The position numbers and the translations under genes were made by a program. DNA of 63,296 nt from Muribaculaceae bacterium. Lineage in GTDB: Bacteria > Bacteroidota > Bacteroidia > Bacteroidales > Muribaculaceae. The stretch lies in assembly GCA_017629835.1 (NCBI GenBank), contig JAGBWK010000011.1, positions 1 through 63,296 of the forward strand, given 5' to 3'. A model generated the notes under the pieces. That model was not told the DNA's origin and searched no databases. It worked only from the letters and a program-made list of their open reading frames with translations. Below, in pieces: positions 26,050 through 36,058 of the stretch; position 1 is the stretch's first letter; every line of letters starts with the position of its first letter.

Positions 26050-28221
26050 TTAGTCGTTGTACTTCCATCCGGGGTTCTGCACGAGATTGACGTTGCGTTT
26101 AAGCTCGCTGGTGCAAATAGGCCAGAAATACATCTTATCAGAGAATACAGTTGGCAAGCTGTAGACTGGAACAATCTTCTGGAAGTCGTCCTTCTGTTTT
26201 GATGTCATCATCACGTTACAACCATACACTGGCTTAGACTCTTCAACGGGAGCATCCATCCATCGACGCAAGTCGTAGTAGCGTTTGCCTTCGCCGAGGA
26301 ATTCAATCATACGTTCACGTTTGATGCGTTCGCGCAATTCGAATGCGTCGCCATAAATTGATTCATTGAAGTCAGGCAAACCTGCGCGGCAACGTACAGG
26401 GCGGATACCTCGCTTCATCTCATTGATATCGCGGCTGATGGTGTAAGTTTCTGAGCCGTCCCATGAAGCTATTGTGTAGCTACCTGTAAGTTCGTTGAGG
26501 GCTTCAGCATACATCAACAGAATGTCGGCATAGCGGATTGCAGGCTCCCATTTTTGTACTATGTTGTCATAGTCGCCAGCATCGAGTTTGCTACGCCAGT
26601 CGCGTGGATTCACCCATTTCTTACATCCGATACCGGTGCGGAGCCAGTATGAAGAAGTATTTGAGTGACCGTTGTTCTGTGTTGTTGATGCGCCGCTTGA
26701 GCTGCTTGATGAGCTTGTACCACGCCAGTAGAAAATCTGAGTGTATTTCTGCGATTTCTGAGGGTTCTGATCCCACCAGTATGAACCATTGAAGCTCACA
26801 CATGCGTAGAAACGGGGCTCGCGCTCAGCATACTGCATTGATACGCCTGTGCCAAGTGGAGGGTATTTCGAAGCTGGAAAATCGCCACGAGTAGTGGTCC
26901 AGCCTTCACGACGTTTTGAGCCGTCGCCTCCATTCATTTCGCTATCCTTACCGGGGCAGTCAGTACCGTCGTTCATATAGTAAGCATCTACCATTTTTTG
27001 TGTCAAACCATGGCAGTTCCAACCATTGAGCGTGTTAGGCATCTGGTGAGTTACGAAGCCGTCGACACTTGCGTGGCGTGAGCCGGCTGAGTTGTAACCA
27101 CGTGTGAAGATAAGCTCTGTATTGTCGAGACCTGCTACACCATTGAAGAGGTCGCGATATGAGAGGTAGGGGTCGATATCCTGCCATCCTTCAGGCCATC
27201 CCTTTTCAGAGAAGTCGCCGTCAGCGGGAGGTGTGATAGTCTCAGGATAACCAGTGTATTTGTTATCTACTTCATTCACGCCTACGTGATAGAGTTCGTA
27301 GTTAGCTTCGCACTCCATGACGTCGCGGCAAGCTGCTGCTGCACGTGCCCATTTCGACTCATCGTAAGTGAGCGAAAGCAGTGGTTTGCCATCAAAGTTA
27401 GTGAATGTCTTAGCGAAACCGTCAGTCACCTGTGCTGGGTGTGAGCCATTTGCCAACTGACCATTTGCCAAAGGAGAAGCTGCGTAGATGTAAGCCAAAG
27501 CACGAGTTGCGAGTGCTGCACCGCGTGTTGGGCGGATGAGCGATTCGAGGTTAGTGTTGCCTGTGAAGCGGCTCCATGACTGGAGTTCGTTGGCAGCCTT
27601 AACCATTTCGCTTGCGATAAATTCAGCACACTCTTCGTATGTGCTACGAGCTATTGAAAGTTCACGATAGTCGAGGGTATAGTCAGCACCTTCGTCGGGC
27701 ATAATAGGCACAGGACCATATTTGCGGAGGAGCAACCAATAGTAGTAAGCGCGTACGAAACGAGCTTGACCCTTCATATCAAGGCGATCTTCCTCTGTCA
27801 AACGATAGTTCATATCGATGTTGTGGATGAAGATTGATGCTTGATAGATACCCTTATAAGCTTGGAACCACGCATTTGAACCGAAGTTTTCATCGTAGTC
27901 GCCCTGCTTAAACGAAGCGTATGAGTCGAACGAGTTGTAACCGTCGCCGAGACTTGAGTCACGGTCGCCAAAATACATATCGTCGGCAAAGCAATGGAGG
28001 AATGCGCCCTCCTTGGTGTGGCAGTCGGCAAGGTCGTCCTTCAAGAACGAGAATGCCTGTGCTAACCAGCCATTGGTCTGGTTGATATCGGTGAACACCG
28101 TTTCGAGCGTACGGCGGTCATCGAAATATTTGTCGGCATCGAGAGTGTCTTCGCATGACGAGAGAAATGCTGCAGCACATCCCATTAGCGACATCAGCGG
28201 TATTGCTATATATTTTTTCAT
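26050..28221 (-). CDS. susD: SusD/RagB family outer-membrane lipoprotein
   Basis: This 723-residue lipoprotein (LSSCEDTLDADKYF) caps the TonB-dependent transporter and binds incoming glycan. It has the TPR-like helical core with RFVRAYYYWLLLRKYGPVP (about 150), a hallmark of the family. The C-terminal RMIEFLGEGKRYYDLRRW is the other SusD signature. At 723 residues it is longer than classical SusD (about 550). A Ser/Asn-rich loop (TSSSSSSGASTTQNNG, about 520) is part of the extra length. It starts 13 nt after susC and is certainly co-transcribed. Confidence 0.95.
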   Translation of the reverse strand: MKKYIAIPLMSLMGCAAAFLSSCEDTLDADKYFDDRRTLETVFTDINQTNGWLAQAFSFLKDDLADCHTKEGAFLHCFADDMYFGDRDSSLGDGYNSFDSYASFKQGDYDENFGSNAWFQAYKGIYQASIFIHNIDMNYRLTEEDRLDMKGQARFVRAYYYWLLLRKYGPVPIMPDEGADYTLDYRELSIARSTYEECAEFIASEMVKAANELQSWSRFTGNTNLESLIRPTRGAALATRALAYIYAASPLANGQLANGSHPAQVTDGFAKTFTNFDGKPLLSLTYDESKWARAAAACRDVMECEANYELYHVGVNEVDNKYTGYPETITPPADGDFSEKGWPEGWQDIDPYLSYRDLFNGVAGLDNTELIFTRGYNSAGSRHASVDGFVTHQMPNTLNGWNCHGLTQKMVDAYYMNDGTDCPGKDSEMNGGDGSKRREGWTTTRGDFPASKYPPLGTGVSMQYAEREPRFYACVSFNGSYWWDQNPQKSQKYTQIFYWRGTSSSSSSSGASTTQNNGHSNTSSYWLRTGIGCKKWVNPRDWRSKLDAGDYDNIVQKWEPAIRYADILLMYAEALNELTGSYTIASWDGSETYTISRDINEMKRGIRPVRCRAGLPDFNESIYGDAFELRERIKRERMIEFLGEGKRYYDLRRWMDAPVEESKPVYGCNVMMTSKQKDDFQKIVPVYSLPTVFSDKMYFWPICTSELKRNVNLVQNPGWKYND

Positions 28222-28234
28222 AATAGTTTACTGA

Positions 28235-31200
28235 TTAGATGTTGACTTGGATACCTGCGGTGAATGACTTAGTGATAGGATAAGCTTCGCCTGTTGCGCT
28301 ACCCATTTCTGGATCCCAAAGTTTGAAGTCTGAGAATGTCAACAAGTTTGTTGCTTGGAAATAGATTCGGATGTTTTCGAGGCGGATAGCTTCGAGCCAA
28401 TTGCGTGGGAGGCTATAACCTACTTCGAAGTTCTTCAAACGCAAGTAGCTGCAATCCTCAAGCCAATATGTTGATGAACGGTAGTTGTTGCCACCAAGGC
28501 TGTCGAATTTCAAGCGGGGGAATTTCGCGTTGGGGTCTTCATTGGCGGGAATACCGAGCAATTCGGCTGTTTCGCGGTCAACCCAACGGTCGTCGACTAC
28601 ATCTTTGATAATCTGGCCCCATGTACCGCGCTGGAATGCCCATACGCTCATACCGTTGACCATAACCGATGATTTGCCTGCGCCCTGGAAGTGTGCGTTG
28701 ATGTCAAGACCTTTCCAGCTTACTGAGAAACCGAGACCGTAGATAAGGCTTGGCGTTGGTGTTGCACCGATTGCTACTTCGTCGCCACCGTCTACGATAC
28801 CGTCACCATTGACATCCTTATACTTGATATCCCCAGGCTGGTATTCGCCAAACATCTGCTTGGGCGAGTTGCGGATATCTTCATAATCTTTGAAGAGGCC
28901 CTGGGCTACGAGACCGCGGAGCTGGTTAACGCGATAGCCTGATACGTACTGATAGGGATATACGTTGTTTTCAACGTCGTGGTTAGTAATGATGTTGTTA
29001 CTGTAAGTAAGGTTACCACGAACTGTGAGGTTTACATCGCCGAAACGATCTTCGTAACGGAAGTGACCGTCGACACCTTCAGTGTGTACAGCACCTACGT
29101 TAGCCCATGGTGTTGATTCGAGACCAAGGATACCGGGCATGAAGTTACGCTGCATGTAGATACCTGTACGGTTTTCGTTGAAGTAGTCAACAGTAAGTGA
29201 GAAGCGGTTTTGGAACAACACGATGTCAAGACCAACGTCCTGTTTGGTTGCTACTTCCCATGTCACATTGTTTGATGCAAGGCTTGAGAAGTGAAGACCA
29301 TGCTGATATTCTGCACGTGTTGGAGTGTCGAGTGTACCGAAGTTGTAAACATTTTCGCCTGTATAGTCGATGCTATAGAGGTAGGGGAAGCGTACACCAC
29401 CCATGTTGTCGTTACCTACTTTACCATAAGAGTAGCGAACCTTGAACATATCGAGCCATTCGAGGTCGCGGAAGAATTTTTCGCGCTGGATGTTCCATGC
29501 AGCCGATGCAGCGGGGAAGAAACCGAAGCGGTGACCGTCGGCAAAGTTTTCTGAACCGTTGTAACCGAAGTTAACGTCGACGAAGTAAGTGTAGTTCCAG
29601 TTATATGAAATCTGACCTGCGAGCGACATATTCTTACGTGCTACTGAGTTCTTGATATCTGAACCGATGTTCTGGGTCTGAATGTGTGAGTCGTAAGTAT
29701 ATTTCAAGTTCGCGCTCACGTTGTTGTGATGAGCAAATTCGCGGTTGTAGCTGAGCAACAAGTCGAGGAATGTGCGGCGTGAACCACTATTGCCCGATTC
29801 CTGTGTCATATCTACTTTGTCCTTAATCTTGTCGAAAATGATTTCACCTGTCTGCTTGTCGCGACCGTTTGCATACCAACGTTCGGGCCACTGCTTGTGA
29901 GAGATAGAGTTGTAGTTGTATGTGTCGTAACCGAAACGTCCTACAAAGTTAAGTCCCTTAGTGATGAAGTCGAGTTTCTGTTCGAGTGCTACGTTGTTTT
30001 GGAGGTTGTTGTTCCATTCCTGACGGTAACCTGTTTGAGTTGTCATAACCCATGGGTTGGTACGAGCATCCTCACGACCTACGTTAATCATTGGAACGTA
30101 ACCATTGCTATAGAGCACTGGAGTAAGGATTGCGTTGTATCCGAAGAGTGAACGCCATACGTCGTCGTCGCTCCATCCGGGAGCATCGCGAAGCGAAAGG
30201 TCGCCTGCTGTACCAAGACGCAGAAGTGTTGTCTTCGTAAGGTCGATATCAAGGTTGAGGCGGTAGTTCCAACGGTTGTAGTTTGCGTTGGTGTCATACT
30301 TGTCGCGCAATGTCGAGTCAGTTTTGTACATACCTTCGTCAGTCACATACGATACTGATGCATAGTAACGAGCTCGTGAGCCACCACCCGAGAGGTTGAG
30401 GTTAGCACGATAGCTCATTGCGCCATCCTTAAGGATAAGGTCTTTCCAGTCTACGTTGGGATAGAGGTCGGGGTCGAGGCCATTGCCGAAAAGCTCAATT
30501 TCTGCAGGTGTGTAGTAAACACCTAAGTTACGTGTGATGTGAGCTTCGTTGATAAGTGATGCGTATGTCAAACCGTCGACAAACTCTGGAGTCTTAGTGC
30601 GAGTGTTGTACGATGTTTCGAATTTTGCATTCACTTTCACTTGACCGTCGTAACCACGTTTGGTTGTGATAAGGATTACACCGTTAGCACCCTTCGAACC
30701 ATAGATTGCGGTTGCTGATGCGTCCTTGAGCACGGTGAACGATGCGATATCTTCGATGTTGAGGTCGTCGATGTTTTCACGTTCGAAGCCGTCAACCAAA
30801 ATGTATGCCGATGAGCCTGCACCGAATGTAGAGATACCACGAATCCAGAATTCTGAGTGGTTCTTACCGGGCTGACCCGAGGTCTGCATTGCGATGATAC
30901 CGGGCACGTTACCTGCCAATGTGTTTGAGAGGTTTGAAGTAGAATAGTGCTTCATATCGTCAACGTTGACGTTGGTCACAGCACCTGTAAGAGTGATTTT
31001 ACGACGTTCACCCATACCGGTTACGACTACTTCATTAAGAATGTTATCCTTCTCTTCGAGACGGATTTCGAGGGGTTCGTCTGGGAAGTCGCTGAGTCGT
31101 ATTTCGCGAGGCTTCATACCTATGTAATTGATTACGATGGTGCCTTTGGTCTGCTCTATGTCGAGAGTAAAGTTACCGTCGATATCGGTCATGGTTCCGG

Positions 31201-31345
31201 TCGAAGTGCCTTTGAGGGCCACCGATGCGCCGATGACTGGTTCATCGTCGGCTGCGCCGATTACCACGCCTTTGTATATCTTGGCCATGGCAAGCCCTGA
31301 GGTGAGCACTGTGGCTGCCATTAGCATGATAAGTCGTTTTCTCAT
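28235..31345 (-). CDS. susC: SusC/RagA TonB-linked outer-membrane transporter
   Basis: This 1036-residue transporter imports oligosaccharides through the outer membrane using TonB energy. It has a signal peptide, an N-terminal carboxypeptidase-like domain (GVVIGAADDEPVIGASVALKG), the SusC motif NEVVVTGMG at the TonB-box position, a plug (about 115-230) and a 22-strand barrel ending in ITKSFTAGIQVNI with a C-terminal aromatic/Ile pattern. It pairs with SusD 13 nt downstream and follows the IPT lipoprotein gene by 106 nt. Confidence 0.95.
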   Translation of the reverse strand: MRKRLIMLMAATVLTSGLAMAKIYKGVVIGAADDEPVIGASVALKGTSTGTMTDIDGNFTLDIEQTKGTIVINYIGMKPREIRLSDFPDEPLEIRLEEKDNILNEVVVTGMGERRKITLTGAVTNVNVDDMKHYSTSNLSNTLAGNVPGIIAMQTSGQPGKNHSEFWIRGISTFGAGSSAYILVDGFERENIDDLNIEDIASFTVLKDASATAIYGSKGANGVILITTKRGYDGQVKVNAKFETSYNTRTKTPEFVDGLTYASLINEAHITRNLGVYYTPAEIELFGNGLDPDLYPNVDWKDLILKDGAMSYRANLNLSGGGSRARYYASVSYVTDEGMYKTDSTLRDKYDTNANYNRWNYRLNLDIDLTKTTLLRLGTAGDLSLRDAPGWSDDDVWRSLFGYNAILTPVLYSNGYVPMINVGREDARTNPWVMTTQTGYRQEWNNNLQNNVALEQKLDFITKGLNFVGRFGYDTYNYNSISHKQWPERWYANGRDKQTGEIIFDKIKDKVDMTQESGNSGSRRTFLDLLLSYNREFAHHNNVSANLKYTYDSHIQTQNIGSDIKNSVARKNMSLAGQISYNWNYTYFVDVNFGYNGSENFADGHRFGFFPAASAAWNIQREKFFRDLEWLDMFKVRYSYGKVGNDNMGGVRFPYLYSIDYTGENVYNFGTLDTPTRAEYQHGLHFSSLASNNVTWEVATKQDVGLDIVLFQNRFSLTVDYFNENRTGIYMQRNFMPGILGLESTPWANVGAVHTEGVDGHFRYEDRFGDVNLTVRGNLTYSNNIITNHDVENNVYPYQYVSGYRVNQLRGLVAQGLFKDYEDIRNSPKQMFGEYQPGDIKYKDVNGDGIVDGGDEVAIGATPTPSLIYGLGFSVSWKGLDINAHFQGAGKSSVMVNGMSVWAFQRGTWGQIIKDVVDDRWVDRETAELLGIPANEDPNAKFPRLKFDSLGGNNYRSSTYWLEDCSYLRLKNFEVGYSLPRNWLEAIRLENIRIYFQATNLLTFSDFKLWDPEMGSATGEAYPITKSFTAGIQVNI

Positions 31346-31451
31346 TGTTATACTTTTAATAGTTTTTCAAAAGTTGATTCTGCTGAGAATGTGTCAGTGT
31401 GTTTGATTGGTTTTTATTATATATTAATGTATATAATCTTGCATCGACACA

Positions 31452-33044
31452 TTATTCTACAGAAGGCTCTTCCGAAGGCTCTTCTGTTGGTTCATCTGTA
31501 GGTTCGTCAACAACTGGTTCTTCGGCTTCTTTACCGATTGTACGAACACGGCGGTTGTTGTTGTCGAGCACGTAGAACATTTCTCGCTTTTCGTCGTATG
31601 CAATACCTGATACGTCGCGGAAGCGAGCTTGGTCGCGAAGACCTCCATCCTCTGTTCCCCAAATGTTACCATTGGTTGAGGGTGAACGTCCTGCATAAGT
31701 GCGCACAAGGCCGTCGGGAGTGATGTAGCGTACACACCAGCCATGGTTGTCGCAATAGTAATAGTCGTAAACGTCCTCGCGTCCTTCTGCTTCATATTCG
31801 GGATTCTTCACGAATACGCCTTGGTATGGACGATCCAATCGTGCGTTTGTGCCTACAGCATCAAACCATCCTGCTTGGCCGTCTGCACCTGCTACTACGT
31901 AAGGTGTGGTGAATTCCTTCTTCTCCTCATCGTAGTCTGAACGCAAGATGTAGTGACGGTTGATAACAGTGAGATAAGCATATTTACCTGTGGGGTGGAT
32001 TGTTACCTGGAATTCATAGCCAGGGTCTTTAATCTTGAAGAGCTCTGTGAATGCGCCATCTTCAAAGTAGCCTGTCCATTCTTCTGGTACATTGCCGTCT
32101 GCATCTGGTTTGCCTGATTTTGCATCGAAATAGTCTTGCAATTCCATGCGGAAGAGCTGACCACCTTCGTAACTATTAAAGTAGATTTCGCCATTAATGG
32201 GGTGAACAGCCACACCGTTGCACTGCTTGTATGCTACAAGTGGCTGGCTGTTTGAGCTATCGCTGAATGTGCCGTCTGAATTACGCTTCACAATCCATAC
32301 ACTGGTTGAATGACGCTGGTTGTCACCGCCACCGCGGTCGGTCGATACGAGCATATATTCGCCGTCGAGAGTAAATGCTGCGTTACGAAGACGTTCGTTC
32401 TGGAATTTGTTCGATGTCATCAAACGGTTGTAGGTGCGCTTTTCGAGGTCGAGCTCACCTATGAAGCTACCGCCACCACCGTCGTAAACTACATACAGAC
32501 GGTCCGGATAGAGGGGGTCGAACGTGAAGCAGCCTTCCATATTGAAGCCGCAACATTCGTCAAACGAACCAAACAACTGACCTTGGTCGTCGTTTTCGTT
32601 CTGATAGCCGCAGAGTGTACCAACTACCGTCTTACGTACATACTCAAACTTCTTGTCGGCGACAGCTTTGTATTCGTTGCCGCTTTCATCTGTGATAGTG
32701 ATTTCGACCTCGCCAGAGAATGCTCCTGAAGGTACGAAAGCGTAAAGTTTATCGGACATTACGTTGATAACTACTGCTGTCTTGCCGCCAATTTTGAGGG
32801 TCAAGGCCGACTTGTCGTTACCAAAGTTCTGCCCTTTCACAATGATGTCTTCCTGATAACCGCCAGTTTCGGGGGTGAAACCTGTAATCAGGATCGGTTT
32901 GTTGGGGTCGAATGGGTCGGACGTTACCACTGCCGAGGTTACGGTTGTTGAATCGTCACAAGCCACTGCGAACATTGCCAACAGAGCTACAAATGCTCCC
33001 TTGAAAAATTTTTCAAGCGTGAGTCTGATTGGTTTGAATTTCAT
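31452..33044 (-). CDS. IPT/TIG and NHL-repeat surface lipoprotein
   Basis: This 530-residue lipoprotein (MFAVACDDS, lipidated Cys) carries an IPT/TIG Ig-like domain (about 45-130; PILITGFTPETGGYQEDIIV) and an NHL-type beta-propeller (about 150-500; last blade YVLDNNNRRVRTI). Such proteins sit just before SusC in many PULs and bind glycan at the surface. I start at the ATG at 33044. The open frame extends 25 codons further, but that stretch would bury the signal peptide. The tail is a Glu/Pro/Asp repeat (DEPTDEPTEEPSEEPSVE), possibly a charged surface stalk. Confidence 0.8.
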   Translation of the reverse strand: MKFKPIRLTLEKFFKGAFVALLAMFAVACDDSTTVTSAVVTSDPFDPNKPILITGFTPETGGYQEDIIVKGQNFGNDKSALTLKIGGKTAVVINVMSDKLYAFVPSGAFSGEVEITITDESGNEYKAVADKKFEYVRKTVVGTLCGYQNENDDQGQLFGSFDECCGFNMEGCFTFDPLYPDRLYVVYDGGGGSFIGELDLEKRTYNRLMTSNKFQNERLRNAAFTLDGEYMLVSTDRGGGDNQRHSTSVWIVKRNSDGTFSDSSNSQPLVAYKQCNGVAVHPINGEIYFNSYEGGQLFRMELQDYFDAKSGKPDADGNVPEEWTGYFEDGAFTELFKIKDPGYEFQVTIHPTGKYAYLTVINRHYILRSDYDEEKKEFTTPYVVAGADGQAGWFDAVGTNARLDRPYQGVFVKNPEYEAEGREDVYDYYYCDNHGWCVRYITPDGLVRTYAGRSPSTNGNIWGTEDGGLRDQARFRDVSGIAYDEKREMFYVLDNNNRRVRTIGKEAEEPVVDEPTDEPTEEPSEEPSVE

Positions 33045-33087
33045 GGTGAAACTTATAATTGATTGTTGATTGTTTTTTATGTGGATT

Positions 33088-33121
33088 GCTTGAGGCCACT
33101 TTTTTTGCGTGAGCCTCAAGC
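33088..33121 (-). terminator. Large stem-loop between the first two PUL operon genes
   Basis: GCTTGAGGC (33088-33096) pairs perfectly with GCCTCAAGC (33113-33121) around an A/T-rich loop with an inner CAC/GTG pair. No T-run follows on the minus strand, so it may be a processing or stabilizing hairpin or an attenuator rather than a full terminator. Confidence 0.5.
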
Positions 33122-33149
33122 AAATTTCTTTATAAATAAAATCTTACTT

Positions 33150-35666
33150 TTATTTACCAAGTTTCTCTACAAGTACTGGCATCCAGTGACCTGCGATTAC
33201 CGAGCGAGCCATGAAGCCTGTCTTCTTCGATGTCTTTGTATCGTACCAGTCGCTGATTGGAACGCGGGTAGGTGTTTGGTTGATATACTTGTAAAGAGGA
33301 GAAATAAATTTCACAAGTGTCTTTTGGTCGGGCGACATTGCTGCTGTCCACATTACCCAGTCACTCTTAGTGTAGTCTCTGCGGCAGTCGAGGGGAAGAC
33401 CAAATTCATTCTGTTTCTTGAGATAATAGTTCACTTCGGCCGACATTACTCCTTCTGGGAATATTTGTGTGCCCCAAAGTTTATCCCAAATCATATTGTA
33501 TTTCTGGCTCCAAGTGTCCTTGCGGTCGAAAGCAAGACGATAGTGGAGGTCCGACTTAGAACCTTCGCGGGCATCTGCTTCCCACTTAGTTGCCATTTCT
33601 TTAGCGCGAGCATTGTATTTGTTGTATGTTGCCATATCGCCACGCATTTTTGCCATTTCTGCAAAACCAGCTACACCCATAATTGCTTTAACCGAGAGGT
33701 TAGCATTGTGTGCCCAGTGACCAGCGAAGTCGTCTGTACAGAGCTGATTTTCGGGGTCTTGACCATTTTCTGAGAGGTAGTCGGTCCATGTTTGGAGGAT
33801 ATCCCAGTATGGCTCAGCATAGTTTGTGTTGCCGTCGAGCATGCTGCACATTGCGATGAGTGTCAACATGTTGCCAGCTTCTTCAAGTGGCATGTCGCCA
33901 CCGTAAACCTGACCATTTGCTATTGGGTAAGTACCAAGGTCGTGGGCTGCGAATGGTTTTGTCCAGCGGCCCGACTTGCTATAGTCGAGGATTGATGTCA
34001 TCATAGCCTTCTGCAACTCTGGATTGTAAATCAAGAACAGAGGTGCTTCGGGGTAAGTAAGGTCAACGGTGTTTACACAACCGTTTGAGTCGTTTTCTTT
34101 TGAGAAGAAGAGCAAATTGCCTTTGTCATCTTTGAAGAGCTTGTGAGCTGCGATTACGTGGCGGTAAGAGCCTGAAAGGATTTCAGCATATTCTTTGCCT
34201 GCTACTGCCATACCGTCGTCGTAAATCATACGGTCGAGAGCGCGGCAACGGTTCATGATTGATGCATACGAATTGTTCATTGTGTTGAACATATCGAAGA
34301 TGCTGATTTCGCCGTCGTGTGCCCAGTATGCTTTGTAACGCTTGTAGAAGTATTCGATATCGTAGATTTCATCGTAGCCAATCATTGCGTAGCTTGATGC
34401 TTGTTTCACTTTACCGAAGTTGTGAGTGTAAGCAAGCACGGGAGCTGCGCTCGCTTTGCGTGCTACGATTTCTTTTGCTGTTTCGGGAAGTGTACCATTT
34501 GCAAGGAATGAACCCATGATGTCAACATTTGAGCCGAGGCAAACTTCGCCATTGATAGCTGGCATATAGAGATAACCCCAGTCGATGCAAATGTGGTCAC
34601 CCTTTTTAGCGAGGATAGGCTGTTCTACTGTACCTGTCTTCACGTAGTTGATGCCATTATGCTGTTCGAATGTCGATACTGTGGGCTGGTTGGTCTTGTT
34701 CTGTGCAATCTGAGGCGATGCTGTTAGCAACACTTGCACGTCGTGCTCTTTGCCGTCAGTTGAACGAACTTGGTAAGAGATATAGTTGATTGGAGATGAA
34801 AGCAAGTCGTAGTTGTCGATAAGCATTGGTGCTGTGAACACTACGTCGAGCTCTACGGGACCACATTCGAATGTGTAGTAGCTTGATGTTGCCATTACGT
34901 CAACATCCTTCTGTACTGCCTTTTCGATGCTCTTGCTTGATGCACTTATGTTGCGATAGAGACCGAAGTCAGCATAAGCGCCACCTGTTGTGTTGTGGCA
35001 GTGTGCAGCGATGAGGTTTTTGCCGGGGAGAAGAAGATTCTGGAGGCCGTCGGTCAAAAGGAGCTTCACGCCGTCGCGCCATGTTTCGCCTGTATCAGCC
35101 ACCTTAACGCCGTTGATGTAGAGTTCAAACACGTCGTCGTGTGAGTAAATCATCACCAATTCGTTTTGGAGGTCCTGTTCGGTCAAATCTACATAGCGAC
35201 GAATGTAGATGTCGCTACCGTGACGTTCCCAACGGGTGTTGATATTTTCGAGATTTGGCGAGCCGAATGCTGCGCGTTCGCGTCGCCATTTTGAGTCGTT
35301 ATAATTGGGGCGCTCCCAACCTTCGCTGGGTGTTTTGAATGTCACTGCACCTTCCCAAGCCTCTTCGTCGGCCATAGGTGCAATTGCTTCGCATACCACA
35401 TTGTGAGTTCCGAGGAATCGGTAGCTCTTGCCGTCAACGCGAACAATACCTTCGAGCGGTTTTTCGCTGTTGGTCCAGTGGCGGGGTGTGCCTTCGTTCA
35501 GTTCGTCAAATGGCGACCAAATTGAAAAATAAGGGTCAGAAACCACCAATGGAACTGAGGGTAGACGCAAATCTGTCTCCTGATAGGGTTTGAACATGTC
35601 AGCAGTCTGTGCATTCAGAGCAAATGCTGTACATAGCAGTGCGGTGTATCGCAGAAATTTTTTCAT
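33150..35666 (-). CDS. DUF4964/DUF5127/DUF4965/DUF1793 ('glutaminase A-like') secreted protein
   Basis: This 838-residue paralog of the 19518-22007 product has the same order: DUF4964 (LPSVPLVVSDPYFSIWSPFD), a jelly-roll module (about 110-230; YSHDDVFELYINGVKV and GGAYADFGLY), DUF5127, DUF4965 and a DUF1793 helical end. The signal peptide is Sec/SPI type (FALNAQ) rather than a lipobox, so this copy is probably periplasmic or secreted. The motifs KENDSNGCVNTVDLTYP, YGGDMPLEEAGNML and CTDDFAGHWAHNANLS are intact. It appears to be the first gene of the main PUL operon. Its substrate is unknown. Confidence 0.85.
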   Translation of the reverse strand: MKKFLRYTALLCTAFALNAQTADMFKPYQETDLRLPSVPLVVSDPYFSIWSPFDELNEGTPRHWTNSEKPLEGIVRVDGKSYRFLGTHNVVCEAIAPMADEEAWEGAVTFKTPSEGWERPNYNDSKWRRERAAFGSPNLENINTRWERHGSDIYIRRYVDLTEQDLQNELVMIYSHDDVFELYINGVKVADTGETWRDGVKLLLTDGLQNLLLPGKNLIAAHCHNTTGGAYADFGLYRNISASSKSIEKAVQKDVDVMATSSYYTFECGPVELDVVFTAPMLIDNYDLLSSPINYISYQVRSTDGKEHDVQVLLTASPQIAQNKTNQPTVSTFEQHNGINYVKTGTVEQPILAKKGDHICIDWGYLYMPAINGEVCLGSNVDIMGSFLANGTLPETAKEIVARKASAAPVLAYTHNFGKVKQASSYAMIGYDEIYDIEYFYKRYKAYWAHDGEISIFDMFNTMNNSYASIMNRCRALDRMIYDDGMAVAGKEYAEILSGSYRHVIAAHKLFKDDKGNLLFFSKENDSNGCVNTVDLTYPEAPLFLIYNPELQKAMMTSILDYSKSGRWTKPFAAHDLGTYPIANGQVYGGDMPLEEAGNMLTLIAMCSMLDGNTNYAEPYWDILQTWTDYLSENGQDPENQLCTDDFAGHWAHNANLSVKAIMGVAGFAEMAKMRGDMATYNKYNARAKEMATKWEADAREGSKSDLHYRLAFDRKDTWSQKYNMIWDKLWGTQIFPEGVMSAEVNYYLKKQNEFGLPLDCRRDYTKSDWVMWTAAMSPDQKTLVKFISPLYKYINQTPTRVPISDWYDTKTSKKTGFMARSVIAGHWMPVLVEKLGK

Positions 35667-35971
35667 GTTGATTTGTGTATTGTTATTTAGTTTTTGGTTT
35701 ATTTTTCCTATTGATTTGTTGTTGGTTTATCGCTTGATTTGTTGCGCTTTGTCGTCATTTTCAGTCAAATTAGCCTTTTTTGTGCCGACGAACCGACAAT
35801 GCACAACTTTCACAATGCAAAATAAATAAAAAACTAATGCAATTTTCAATAAAACCTATTCATTTAACCAAAATAATTGTTCAACTACCAAGAAATCGCT
35901 TGAAATATACCCCTACTGCACTGTTTTTTCTCTTTTTGAGCCGTAAGTCGAATTTTTATAAAGATTTTTGC

Positions 35972-35979
35972 TAATTTTG
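35972..35979 (+). promoter_or_regulatory. -7 promoter element of the GH43-like gene
   Basis: TAATTTTG matches TAnnTTTG about 80 nt before the ATG at 36059; the -33 region is only T-rich. It lies in the 392-bp divergent spacer 35667-36058, which is AT-rich and should also hold the start of the leftward PUL operon, although I found no clear leftward -7 box. No other structure was seen there. Confidence 0.45.
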
Positions 35980-36058
35980 ACACAAATTTTCGGTTTTCAC
36001 CATTTTTTATATTGATGTGTGTTGACTATTTTATCATTTTTCAGCGAATAAATCATCC

